From Deltaproteobacteria bacterium (GTDB lineage: Bacteria > Myxococcota_A > Polyangia > Polyangiales > Ga0077539): 64,000 nt of DNA. This document shows positions 17,569 through 26,170 of this stretch, one piece after another; position 1 is the first letter of the stretch; every line of letters starts with the position of its first letter. The translations under genes were made by a program, and so were the position numbers. Location: the NCBI GenBank assembly GCA_016704445.1, contig JADJAE010000012.1:157898-221897 (forward strand), read 5' to 3'. A model generated the notes under the pieces. It saw only the letters and a list, made by a program, of their open reading frames with translations. It ran no database searches and was not told the origin of the DNA.

Positions 17569-20500
17569 ATGAAGATTGCCTTCCTGTCCGTCCTCGCCCT
17601 GAGCGTGCTCTGCGCCTCGGGGTGCGCCGAAGAGATCACCGGCCCGCCGCTCTCTCTCGATCCTTCCGTAGCGCCCGCCACGGTGTGCAACGCCTCCGAC
17701 GGGGAGAACCAGGCGCTGCAGACCCGCGTGGTGTTTCGCGCGGCCTCCGGCGGCTCCTTCGCTCCGCTGCCGATCGACACCTTCACGCCCGACGCCTCGC
17801 TGGCGATCCCCCGGGTGACGCTCCGCTCGGCCGACGGGCGCGAGGTGCCGGTGCGCCAGGTGGAGTTCGTCAACGCCCGGGAGATGGCGCTCTGGGTGAC
17901 ACGGATCACCGGCGGCAGCGGCGCGCTCGCGCCCGGCTCGTACACCGTGTCGGTGACCAACCCCGACGGCCAGGGGGCGCTCACCATGACGGGCTCGCTG
18001 CGCGTGGTGCCTCCCCCGACGGTGGCCTCCGCGGCCCGCCTCGACCCGACCGTTCCCACGATGGGCGTCGACGCCGACGAGGCGCAGACCGTCTGCAACG
18101 CCGCCGTCACCACGCTCACCGTCACCGGCACGGGCTTCCGCCCGATGGACCCGACGCCCGTGGTCGAGGTCATCAACGCCCGCGGCGCCGTCGTGCGAAG
18201 GGTCGCCGACCGGGACATCCGGGTGACCTCCGAGCGCGAGCTGCGGGTGACCCTCCAGGCCCCGATGGACCCGGCGCAGCGCCTCGCTCCGGGGCGCTAC
18301 GGCTTCCGCGTCACCAACCCCGACGGCACCTCGTCGACGGGCGCTCCCTCGGGCGACGCGGGCGCTCCCTCGGGCGACGCGGGCGCCGACCTCACCGGAA
18401 CCCAGTACCCGCAGGGCTGTCACTCGACGGCCCCGTCGCTCTTCAGCGTCGTGCCTCCGCCGGAGGTGCGCTCGGTGGCGCCGGTCTCCGCGTGCAGTTC
18501 CCTGGAGCAGCGCTTCATCGTGCGCGGCGCCCACTTCCGCCACGGGCTCACCGCGACCATCGCCGCCATGACCCCCTTCGAGGTGCCCGCGAGCAACATC
18601 GTCTACGCGAGCTCCACCGGCAGCACCAACGACTTCGACACCCTCACCCTCACGGTGCCCGCGAGCGCCGTGGCGCCGGGCGGCGGCTACGCCCTGGCCA
18701 TCCGAAATGCCGACTCCTGCGGCACGGCCTTCATGCCCCAGTGCCCCGAGGAGACCTCGCCCACCGGCGCCGACAACGAGTGCCAGGGCATGGTCGGCAC
18801 GGCCTCCGGGACCGGGCCCCGCTCCATCACCTACTACGCCGACCCGGTGGTCACCTCGATCATGCCTCGCGGCGTGTGCACCGCCCGGCTCGTCCCGGTG
18901 ACCCTCACGGGCATGAACTTCCACAGCACCTACGGCGTGCAGCCCACGGTGCGCATCCACGACGTCGCGCTCGAGAACGTGCGCGTCACCTCGCCCACCA
19001 CCATCACCGCGGACATCCCCATGTCCCTGATGGCGGGCGCTCCGCTCGGCACCCCCTACGACGTCTCGGTGACGGTGCCCGAAGGCTGCGGGGGAAGCCT
19101 CCCCCGGGGCTTCACCCTCTTCCCCCCGGTGACCGCGAGCTCGGTCTCCCCGGGCGCCGTCTGCGTCGACCGACCGGGCACCACGCTCACCGTGACCGGG
19201 ACCAACTTCCACTCCTTCGAGGGGGTCGGCCCGACGGTCACGCTGGGCTCCACTGCCCCCACCACGCTCACCAACGTGCGCGTCGTCTCCCCGACCACGC
19301 TCACCGCCGACCTGCCGATGGCGACGCCCCCGGGCGGCCCCTATGACGTCACCGTCACCAGCCCGGTGGGCTGCGGGGCGACGGTCTCCCGCTCGTTCAC
19401 CTACTACGCCGCGCCCACGGTGACCGCCGCGGTCGCGCAGGCCTCGTGCACCGGGGCTAACCCCGTGCTGGTGATCACCGGCACCAACCTCCACGCGACG
19501 GGCGCGACGCAGCCCACCGTCACGCTCGACACGCCCGCCCCGACGGCGCTCACCAATGTACGAGCGACCTCCGACACCACCGTGCTCGCCGAGCTCCCGC
19601 TCGGCCTCCCGATGGGCAGCTACACCGTGCGGGTCACCATGCCCGAGGGCTGCGCCGCGAGCTCAGCGCCCTTCGTCTACAACCCCGGTGCGCTCGTCAC
19701 GCCCACCCTCGCGGGGATGATCCCCTCTCGCGGCTGGAACGGCATCGACATGCCCGTGACCATCGTGGGGACGGGCCTCGCGACGCTCACCAGCCTCTCG
19801 CTCCGCGGCGCAGGCGCTGCGGGCGGCGACCTCGCCCTCACGGACATCTCCGTGGTGGGCTCCGACCTGCTCAACGCGACGATCCCCTCCGGCGGCCGCG
19901 CGGGCGGACCCTACGACCTCGTCTCCACCGTGGCGGGCTGCCCCCTCACGCTGCCGCGGGCCTACACGATCAGCGACGCGCCCGCGATCACCATCACCGG
20001 CGTCACGCCCCCCTTCGGCTGGACCGGCGGCTCGACCCCGATCCTTCTCCAGGGCACCGGCTTCGTCTCGACGCCCCGGCTCTACATCATCGTGCCCTCG
20101 CTGATGCCCCGGATGCGCCCGCTCTCCAGGCCGGTGTTCATCAACCCCAACAGCGTCTCCGCGGTGGTCCCCTCGGGCCTGCCGCCGGGCACCTACGACC
20201 TCGCGGCGATCAACCCCGACGGGGGCGGCGGAGTGATCCGCGGGGCCTTCCGGGTCACCATGCTCCCTCCGCCGACGATCAACACCGTGACGCCCGGCGC
20301 GGGCACCACGCAGTCGCCCACCCCGGTGACCATCACCGGCGCCAACTTCCGCGCCTCCCTGGTGACGCTTCGCTCCAGCGCGGGCGCCTCCTTCAACGGC
20401 ACGGTCACCGCGGCGACGGCCACCAGCCTCTCGGTGACCCTCCCCACCAACGCCATGTCCACGGGCGCGTACATCGTCCGCGTCAACAACCCCGACGAGA

Positions 20501-21924
20501 GCACCTTCGCGGACTTCGGCTCCTTCGTGGTGACCAACCCCTCGGTGAAGCTCGGCCCCTTCGCCAGCGCCTCGGCGCTCACCACCGCGCGCCGCGGGGC
20601 CGCCGTGCTCGCCAGCCAGGTCAACCCCGTGACCCGCTTCCTCCACGCCATCGGCGGCGACTCCGGCGCCGGGGGCACCACCCACGCGAGCGTCGAGTTC
20701 GCCTCCGTCGACCTCTTCGGTCGCCTCGGACCGTGGCGCCTCCAGCGCTACCGGCTCCCCTCTCCCCTCACCGGCGTCGCCACCTCCGCCATCGAGCGCG
20801 GCGGCTTCCTCTACGTGCTCGGCGGGGCCAACGGCTCCGGCGCGCCGCAGTCGACGGTGCTCCGCGCCAGGGTGCTCGACTTCTCCACGGCGCCCGTCAT
20901 CGCCGACCCGGAGATCACCCGCACCTCCTCCGCGGGCCTCGCGGCCGGCGCGTGGATCTACCGCGTCTCCGCCGTGATGGGCGCGACCGACGCCGCCAAC
21001 CCCGGCGGCGAGACGCTCCCCAGCGACGAGGTCACCGCGTACTTCGTCTTCGGCAGCACCGTGCGACTGCGCTGGAACCCCATCCCCGGCGCGGCCAGCT
21101 ACCGCGTGTACCGAACGCCCACGGTCAACGGCGCCTCGGGCAGCGAGGTGCTGCTCTCGACGACGCCATCCAGCGCGACGACCTTCGTCGACGACGCCTC
21201 CGCGACCCCATCGGGCGCCGGGCTGGAGACGCAGCCCCTTGCGGTTGGCAGCACCGGCGTGTGGGCGCCGCTCACCACCTCGCTCACCACCGCGCGCGCC
21301 ACGACGGCGGCGGCGATCGCTCCCGACCCCTCGGGCAACCTCTTCGTGTACGCGCTCACCGGCCGCGGACCTTCGGGCCCGCTGGCCACCTACGAGTACG
21401 CCTCGCTGAGCGCCGACGGCTCGACGCTCGGCGCCTTCACCGCGGGCCCGTCGCCCTTCCCCACGGCGCGCGAGCTCGCGGCCTCGGCCGTAGCCACGCC
21501 GCAGTCGGCCCCGTCGGTCTCCTCGGCGGTCTTCGTCTACGTCACCGGCGGCTTCGGCACGGGGGGCTCTCTGCGCACGACGGAGTCCGCCCGGGTCTCC
21601 TCGGGCGGGGCGCTCATGTCCCCCGCGGACACCAACTCCTACGCGATGCGCCGAGGGGCGCTCGCCAGCATGATCGTCAACGGCGAGTTCTACGCGATGG
21701 GCGGAACGAGCGGGATGAACCCCACCTCGTCGGCCCTCGACTCGACCAACCTCTCCACGCTGGCCTCGTCGGGCACCCCCGGCAGCTTCTCCAACGCCTC
21801 GGTCTCGATGATCACCGGGCGGCAGAACTTCGGCCTCGCGCTGGCCAGCGCGTACTTCTTCCTCGTCGGTGGGACCAGCACCGGCTCCAACGCGCTCACC
21901 TCGGTCGAACAGACCATCTACTAA
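17569..21924 (+). CDS. Giant lipoprotein with IPT/TIG repeats and kelch-like C-terminus
   Basis: A 1451-aa lipoprotein (lipobox LCASGC near residue 22). At least eight IPT/TIG-type Ig-like units span about residues 150-1000; each has a P-x-V-x-x-(V/I)-x-P opening and a VTGTGF, LTGMNF, VTGTNF or ITGANF strand. The C-terminal third has kelch-like blades (LHAIGGDSG, LYVLGGANG, VYVTGGFG, FYAMGGTSG, FFLVGGTST) interrupted by a fibronectin-III-like stretch (RWNPIPGAASYRVYR). Such proteins are surface adhesins or structural components. The ATG at 17569 follows TTAGGAG. Four bases after its stop lies the start of the outer-membrane protein, so an operon is likely. Confidence 0.88.
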   Translation: MKIAFLSVLALSVLCASGCAEEITGPPLSLDPSVAPATVCNASDGENQALQTRVVFRAASGGSFAPLPIDTFTPDASLAIPRVTLRSADGREVPVRQVEFVNAREMALWVTRITGGSGALAPGSYTVSVTNPDGQGALTMTGSLRVVPPPTVASAARLDPTVPTMGVDADEAQTVCNAAVTTLTVTGTGFRPMDPTPVVEVINARGAVVRRVADRDIRVTSERELRVTLQAPMDPAQRLAPGRYGFRVTNPDGTSSTGAPSGDAGAPSGDAGADLTGTQYPQGCHSTAPSLFSVVPPPEVRSVAPVSACSSLEQRFIVRGAHFRHGLTATIAAMTPFEVPASNIVYASSTGSTNDFDTLTLTVPASAVAPGGGYALAIRNADSCGTAFMPQCPEETSPTGADNECQGMVGTASGTGPRSITYYADPVVTSIMPRGVCTARLVPVTLTGMNFHSTYGVQPTVRIHDVALENVRVTSPTTITADIPMSLMAGAPLGTPYDVSVTVPEGCGGSLPRGFTLFPPVTASSVSPGAVCVDRPGTTLTVTGTNFHSFEGVGPTVTLGSTAPTTLTNVRVVSPTTLTADLPMATPPGGPYDVTVTSPVGCGATVSRSFTYYAAPTVTAAVAQASCTGANPVLVITGTNLHATGATQPTVTLDTPAPTALTNVRATSDTTVLAELPLGLPMGSYTVRVTMPEGCAASSAPFVYNPGALVTPTLAGMIPSRGWNGIDMPVTIVGTGLATLTSLSLRGAGAAGGDLALTDISVVGSDLLNATIPSGGRAGGPYDLVSTVAGCPLTLPRAYTISDAPAITITGVTPPFGWTGGSTPILLQGTGFVSTPRLYIIVPSLMPRMRPLSRPVFINPNSVSAVVPSGLPPGTYDLAAINPDGGGGVIRGAFRVTMLPPPTINTVTPGAGTTQSPTPVTITGANFRASLVTLRSSAGASFNGTVTAATATSLSVTLPTNAMSTGAYIVRVNNPDESTFADFGSFVVTNPSVKLGPFASASALTTARRGAAVLASQVNPVTRFLHAIGGDSGAGGTTHASVEFASVDLFGRLGPWRLQRYRLPSPLTGVATSAIERGGFLYVLGGANGSGAPQSTVLRARVLDFSTAPVIADPEITRTSSAGLAAGAWIYRVSAVMGATDAANPGGETLPSDEVTAYFVFGSTVRLRWNPIPGAASYRVYRTPTVNGASGSEVLLSTTPSSATTFVDDASATPSGAGLETQPLAVGSTGVWAPLTTSLTTARATTAAAIAPDPSGNLFVYALTGRGPSGPLATYEYASLSADGSTLGAFTAGPSPFPTARELAASAVATPQSAPSVSSAVFVYVTGGFGTGGSLRTTESARVSSGGALMSPADTNSYAMRRGALASMIVNGEFYAMGGTSGMNPTSSALDSTNLSTLASSGTPGSFSNASVSMITGRQNFGLALASAYFFLVGGTSTGSNALTSVEQTIY

Positions 21925-21928
21925 GGCC

Positions 21929-22819
21929 GTGACGACCGTGAAGCACCTCACCTTCCTGCTCGTGTTCCTGGTGCCTGCGCTCGCGAGCGCGCAGCACCAC
22001 CGACGGCATCACCGCCGCCACCATCAGGGCGACGCCGCCGCGTCCCCTGCGACCAGCGCCACCACCGAGGCCGCCCCCGCGCAGCCCGCGGTCACGACGG
22101 CCCCGACGACGCCGCCCCCCAGCGAGCCGGCACCCCCGCCGCCCCCGCCGCCTCCTCCGACGCCCGTCGTGGTCGAGACGCCCGCTCCCGCGCTGCCTCC
22201 TCCGCCTCCTCCGCCTCCCTCGGAGCGGAGATTCGCGCTGGAGTTCGGTCCGGTGCTGGGGCTCGACATCGCGACCCACGCGCTGGGCATCGGGCCAGAC
22301 CTGGGCGTCGAGGTCGGCGGACGCATCGCCGTCGGCAGCGGCGTGTTCGCCTTCGCCCTGCGCGGAACCTGGCAGCGCTACACCATGGCGCAGTCGGCTG
22401 CCGCGCCGTGCTCCCCCAACGGCAGCGGAGCCTCCAACGCGGCCGCCGCTCCGGAGGCGCCCTGCGTGTCGTCGCCCTCGGGCGGCGCCTACGACTACTC
22501 CCTCTCCGAGGACGTGGTGCGCGTCTCGCTGCCGCTGTCGTACCGCTTCCTGCGGGCGTCGAGCGCCTTCAACGCCTACGTGGGCGTCGCCCCTCAGCTC
22601 GTGCTCCAGCGCGCCGAGACCACGGCATGGAACCTCCTCACCACCGAGACCGCGACCCGCTTCGGGGTCGGCGGCTTCCTCGGCGCGCAGTACCGCCTCG
22701 GCCCCGGCTCTCTCTGGTTCGAGGCGGGCTACGCCTGGTCGCCGGTGAAGCACCGGGTGACGGGCGACTCGTCGATCAGCACGGTCACGCTCGCCCTCGG
22801 CTACCGCATCGCGCTCTGA
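21929..22819 (+). CDS. Outer-membrane beta-barrel protein with His-rich and Pro-rich linker
   Basis: From GTG at 21929 (or 21938) the product is about 296 aa. A signal peptide (LTFLLVFLVPALASA) is followed by a His/Arg cluster (HHRRHHRRHHQ), then an Ala/Thr/Pro linker with runs of up to nine prolines. The remaining about 190 residues show alternating amphipathic strands (FALEFGPVLGLDI, FAFALRGTWQRY, SLPLSYRFL) ending TVTLALGYRIAL, typical of an eight-stranded barrel with a terminal aromatic-poor strand. Four bases separate it from the upstream adhesin-like lipoprotein, suggesting joint surface function. The His cluster could bind metal; this is inference. Confidence 0.75.
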   Translation: MTTVKHLTFLLVFLVPALASAQHHRRHHRRHHQGDAAASPATSATTEAAPAQPAVTTAPTTPPPSEPAPPPPPPPPPTPVVVETPAPALPPPPPPPPSERRFALEFGPVLGLDIATHALGIGPDLGVEVGGRIAVGSGVFAFALRGTWQRYTMAQSAAAPCSPNGSGASNAAAAPEAPCVSSPSGGAYDYSLSEDVVRVSLPLSYRFLRASSAFNAYVGVAPQLVLQRAETTAWNLLTTETATRFGVGGFLGAQYRLGPGSLWFEAGYAWSPVKHRVTGDSSISTVTLALGYRIAL

Positions 22820-22888
22820 GCGCCTCTCCCCTCTCCTCCTCTCGGGCAGCGTTGACACCCGCCCCCCCGCCATGGCGGCATCCGCGCC

Positions 22889-23353
22889 ATGATCGACGCC
22901 CCCGAGATCGTCCAGACCGCCGCGCAGCCCGCGGCCATCATCCACATCACCTGCGCCCGCACGGAGATCGCGGGCGCCATGGACCCGGGCATCCAGGAGC
23001 TTCTCGCCGCCGTCACCGCGCAGGGCATCGGGCCCGCCGGTCCGATCTTCTCCCACCACCTCCGGCTCGCCCCCGAGCTCTTCGACTTCGAGCTGGGCAT
23101 CCCCGTCACCGCGCCGGTCACCCCGGTGGGTCGGGTGACGGCGGGCGAGCTTCCGGCCGCGAAGGTGGCTCGCACCGTCTACCACGGCCCCTACGAGGGC
23201 CTCGGCGCCGCCTGGGGGGAGTTCATCGCCTGGGTCGCCGCCAGCGGTCACGCCCCCGCCGAGGACTTCTGGGAGCGCTACGTCTCGGGCCCCGAAGCGT
23301 CGCCCGACCCGGCGAACTGGCGCACCGAGCTCAACCGCGCCCTGACCTCGTAG
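22889..23353 (+). CDS. GyrI-like small-molecule binding domain protein
   Basis: A 154-aa stand-alone SHS2/GyrI-like (AraC effector-binding) domain. Visible features are the initial strand (AAIIHITCARTEIAGAM), the central HHLRLAPELFDFELGIPV segment, VGRVTAGELPAAKVARTVYHGPYEGLGAAW cut into a strand-loop-helix, and a DPANWRTELN ending. The H-G-P-Y motif is characteristic of this superfamily, which binds small hydrophobic or cationic molecules and sometimes hydrolyses them. No DNA-binding domain is present. It is convergent with the stressosome operon. Confidence 0.82.
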   Translation: MIDAPEIVQTAAQPAAIIHITCARTEIAGAMDPGIQELLAAVTAQGIGPAGPIFSHHLRLAPELFDFELGIPVTAPVTPVGRVTAGELPAAKVARTVYHGPYEGLGAAWGEFIAWVAASGHAPAEDFWERYVSGPEASPDPANWRTELNRALTS

Positions 23354-23357
23354 CGCC

Positions 23358-24377
23358 TCAGCGAGCGACCACCACCGTCGCGTCGTCGTTGGCGCGGCCG
23401 AAGCGATCGAGGAGGTACTGCGCCACCACCAGCGGGTGGCGCGAGCCCAGGTGCCGCGCGGCCTCGAGGTCGAGGCGCGAGCGCAGCCCGTCGGAGCAGA
23501 GCGCGACGAGGTCCCTCGGGCGCAGCGTGATCCGCTCCTCGAGGGCCCGCTGCGGCCGGAGCGAGCCGGCGCCCAGCACGCTGTGGCTGCCCGTGAACGA
23601 CCGCCCCTCCTGTCCCCCGCGCACGATGGTGGTGATGTTGCCGACCGCGGCGTGCACCAGCTCGCCGGTCGCCTCGTCGATGCTCACCACCCCCATCACG
23701 GCGCCGCGAGTACCCCGCAGGCCCTCGCCCGCGTCCCTCAGCAGGTCCGCCAGAGGGGCCTCGGGCGCAGCCCTCACCACGCCGATCGCCCTGCGCGCAG
23801 GCTCCTGGGCCTCGGGCCCGTGGCCCAGCCCGTCGGCCAGCGCCAGCACCAGCGATGCCCCCCGGCGCTCGAAGGTCGCGTCGTCGCCGCTCACCCGCTC
23901 TCCCTCGCAGCTACGCCCCAGGATCGCCACCTCCCGGCGGTGCGCCACCCTCGCGGCGTAGCGCCTCGCCCTCACGCAGGTGCCGATGCCCAGGCGCACG
24001 TCGAAATCCAGCTCGTCGGCGTGGCGCTGCACCCCGGAGAGCCCGATCCCCGCGCCCTCGTCGCTCCCAGGACCGCCGTCCAGCGAGGCGCCCGCGTTGC
24101 GTATCCCCTCGCCCCCATCGGCCGCCACGACCTCGACCCCGTCGACGCCGTCGCGCTCCACCGCCCTCAGCGCGATCACCCCGTAGCGGGCGTGGCGGAT
24201 CTGGTTGGTGGCCAGCTCTCGCACGACCAGGGTCAGCGACCCGATCACCGCCTCCGGGAGGCCCAGCCGTAGCCCCAGGGCGCGCGCGGCCTGCTGGGCG
24301 ACGGTCACATCGGCCTCGTCGTGGATGGACGTGCGATCGCCCCCGCCCACCCAGCGCTCGATCAGAAGCGCGTCCAT
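23358..24377 (-). CDS. Stressosome-associated ATPase-phosphatase (RsbX-type PP2C)
   Basis: A 339-aa fusion. Residues about 20-145 form a GHKL ATPase like RsbT/RsbW (RELATNQIRHARYG, ADGGEGIRNAG, GAGIGLSGVQR). Residues about 155-335 are a PP2C/SpoIIE phosphatase (LVLALADGLGHGPEA, AVMGVVSIDEATGELVHAAVGN, LVALCSDGLRSR, NDDATVVV) with the metal-binding Asp residues in ADGLGHG, SDG and DD. RsbX resets stressosomes by dephosphorylating RsbR and RsbS. The ATG at 24377 lies inside the 3' end of rsbT, a 16-bp overlap that implies translational coupling. The role follows from operon context. Confidence 0.88.
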   Translation of the reverse strand: MDALLIERWVGGGDRTSIHDEADVTVAQQAARALGLRLGLPEAVIGSLTLVVRELATNQIRHARYGVIALRAVERDGVDGVEVVAADGGEGIRNAGASLDGGPGSDEGAGIGLSGVQRHADELDFDVRLGIGTCVRARRYAARVAHRREVAILGRSCEGERVSGDDATFERRGASLVLALADGLGHGPEAQEPARRAIGVVRAAPEAPLADLLRDAGEGLRGTRGAVMGVVSIDEATGELVHAAVGNITTIVRGGQEGRSFTGSHSVLGAGSLRPQRALEERITLRPRDLVALCSDGLRSRLDLEAARHLGSRHPLVVAQYLLDRFGRANDDATVVVAR

Positions 24378-24784
24378 TTGGTGATGACCACCACCGTCCC
24401 AGCGCCGGGCCGGGTGTCGACGGTGAACTCGTCGACCAGGCGTCGGGTGCCGGAGAGCCCGAGGCCCAGCGAGCGCGCGGTGCTGAAGCCCCCGGCCAGC
24501 GCCCGCTCGAGGTCCGCCGGGCTCATCCCCGGACCGCTGTCCCGGAAGGTCATCCGCACGCCGGAGCGCTGGCCGTCGGAGAGGTCCTCGACCACCGCCG
24601 AGCCGCCTCCTCCGTGGACCCACACGTTGCGCGCGAGCTCCGAGGCGGCCGTCGTCAGCGCGGCCGTCGCGAAGGAGTCGAAGCCCCTCGACTGCGCCAG
24701 CGCGCGCGCGCTCCGCCTCACCTCGGCGATGTTCGCCTCGTACCGGATCGGCAGCTCCACCGCGTCGAGCACCCGCAGCCCCAT
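24362..24784 (-). CDS. rsbT: Serine/threonine kinase RsbT
   Basis: A 140-aa GHKL kinase. The N box is Glu49...Asn53 in ASELARNVWVHG, the G1 box is DSGPGM (Asp82) and the G2 box is GLGLSGTRRLVDEF. In stressosomes RsbT phosphorylates RsbS and RsbR, is then released, and activates a downstream partner. Gene order rsbR-rsbS-rsbT-phosphatase is conserved with Bacillus and Vibrio modules. It lies nine bases downstream of rsbS. No RsbU-type target phosphatase or cyclase lies next to it, so the output is not visible in this window. Confidence 0.92.
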   Translation of the reverse strand: MGLRVLDAVELPIRYEANIAEVRRSARALAQSRGFDSFATAALTTAASELARNVWVHGGGGSAVVEDLSDGQRSGVRMTFRDSGPGMSPADLERALAGGFSTARSLGLGLSGTRRLVDEFTVDTRPGAGTVVVITKWTRF

Positions 24785-24793
24785 CGGACGACG

Positions 24794-25159
24794 CTACCGG
24801 TCCCCTCTCGGCGACGCGAGCCGCGCGATGCCCCGGTCGACGTCCAGCGCCGTCTCGACCCCTTCCATCCCGTAGCCCATCCGCACGAGCGTCGCGGCCA
24901 CCTCCGGGCGCATGCCCACCAGCACCGAGCGGGTGCCCATGAGGGCCGCCATCCGGCCGGTGTCGGCGAGCACCCGGGCGACGTAGGTGTCCACCTCCTC
25001 CAGCACCGAGATGTCGATCACCAGGCCCCCGGCGCCGGTGCGCTCGATCGCCCGGAGCACGTCCTGCTGGAAGACCTCCGCGATCGTGTCGGTGAGCTCC
25101 ACATGGATGGTGGTCAGCAGGTTGGGACCCACCTTCAGGATCGGGATCGGGCCGCCCAT
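24794..25159 (-). CDS. rsbS: Stressosome scaffold protein RsbS
   Basis: A 121-aa single STAS domain. The helix preceding the phospho-acceptor reads VIDISVLEEVDTYVARVL; the residue equivalent to Bacillus Ser59 is Thr58, so phosphorylation would fall on Thr rather than Ser. Other STAS landmarks are ILKVGPNLLTTI and SVLVGMRPEVAATLVRMG. RsbS with RsbR forms the icosahedral stressosome core that sequesters RsbT. It starts one base after the rsbR stop codon. Confidence 0.92.
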   Translation of the reverse strand: MGGPIPILKVGPNLLTTIHVELTDTIAEVFQQDVLRAIERTGAGGLVIDISVLEEVDTYVARVLADTGRMAALMGTRSVLVGMRPEVAATLVRMGYGMEGVETALDVDRGIARLASPRGDR

Positions 25160-25160
25160 C

Positions 25161-26075
25161 TCACACCGCCTTCGGCGCGATGGTCTTGCCGACGATCGAG
25201 AGCGCGAGCTCGATGCCGTCCGCGAGGCGCGCCCGGGTGGGCATCGCGGAGATGTCCACCCCGAGCTGGATGATGGTGCGCGCGACCTGCGCGGTGATGC
25301 CCGTGAGGATGGTGCGCGCCCCGAGCAGCCGCACCGCCGCGGTGGTCTTGAGCAGGTGGTCGGCGACCTCGGTGTCGACCACCGGCACCCCGGCGATGTC
25401 GATGATGATCACCTCGGCCTTCTCCTCGGTGATGCGCATGAGCACCGTCTCCATCACCTGCTCGGCGCGCTGGCTGTCGATGGTGCCGATGAGGGGCAGC
25501 AGCAGCACCTGGTCGTGCACCCGGATCACCGGGGTCGAGAGTTCCCGAATGGCCGCCTGGTGGCGTCCCAGCGTCTGGAGGTTGGCGTCGATGTACGAGT
25601 CCAGCGCGAGGGACATGTCGAAGGCCACCAGCTTCTGCACGCTCTGATACGCGGCGCGCGCCTCGACGGGGTCGCCCATCTCGACGAAGACCCGGTCCAG
25701 GATGAGCCCGAGGTAGCGCCGGTACGCGCCGATGTACCACTTGGGGGCCATGCCGATGCGCTCGTGCGCGGCGCCGACCCGCAGTCGGTTCTGCGCGTAC
25801 GCGAGGTCGCAGCGGCCGTCGAAGAGCCCGAGGAAGTACTGCCGCTGCATCGCCTTCACCCGACGGACGGTGGCCTCGTCGGGGAAGAAGCGCCGGGTCT
25901 CCAGGTGCCCCAGCAGCAGCTCGTAGAAGGCCTCGGTGATGTCGTCCAGGTGGCGCTCGGCGAAGGGGCGCAGGGCCGCGAGGCGCCGCAGGTCGTCGTC
26001 GGTGAGCTCGAAGAACGCGCGCCGGCTCTGCAGCTCGCGCTCGTCGACGGAGAAGTGGGACGCGTCGTGGACCAT
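25161..26075 (-). CDS. rsbR: Globin-coupled RsbR (haem sensor stressosome protein)
   Basis: A 304-aa protein. The N-terminal half (about residues 15-165) is a globin-coupled sensor domain with the proximal haem ligand His104 in the motif AHERIGMAPKWYIGAY. The C-terminal STAS domain (about 185-300) carries Thr181 in ELSTPVI and Thr235 in VVDTEVADHL, equivalent to the two phospho-Thr of Bacillus RsbRA. Haem globins bind O2, NO or CO, so gas binding is expected to set the state of the stressosome. It heads the four-gene operon, divergent from a GAF histidine kinase. Direct haem binding is inferred from the family. Confidence 0.92.
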   Translation of the reverse strand: MVHDASHFSVDERELQSRRAFFELTDDDLRRLAALRPFAERHLDDITEAFYELLLGHLETRRFFPDEATVRRVKAMQRQYFLGLFDGRCDLAYAQNRLRVGAAHERIGMAPKWYIGAYRRYLGLILDRVFVEMGDPVEARAAYQSVQKLVAFDMSLALDSYIDANLQTLGRHQAAIRELSTPVIRVHDQVLLLPLIGTIDSQRAEQVMETVLMRITEEKAEVIIIDIAGVPVVDTEVADHLLKTTAAVRLLGARTILTGITAQVARTIIQLGVDISAMPTRARLADGIELALSIVGKTIAPKAV

Positions 26076-26117
26076 GTCGGCCCACTAGGTACCCCAAAGC
26101 CCCTCCCGACGGCGAGG

Positions 26118-26133
26118 CCCCCTTCGGAGGGGG
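26118..26133. promoter_or_regulatory. Short GC hairpin in the divergent rsbR / kinase intergenic region
   Basis: CCCCCTTCGGAGGGGG forms a perfect stem around a TTCG-type loop, between rsbR (start 26075) and the kinase gene (start 26171). It may affect transcripts of either gene or end an upstream transcript. No U tract follows, so it is not called a terminator. Confidence 0.3.
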
Positions 26134-26170
26134 TTGCGCGACCTGCTCCTTCCGCACCAAATAGGTATCG

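Noticed and set aside
19663..21951. Long minus-strand open frame (762 codons) opposite the IPT/TIG gene
   Set aside because: GC-rich antisense shadow with Arg/Gly/Ala composition; the plus strand has a signal peptide, domains and a ribosome binding site.
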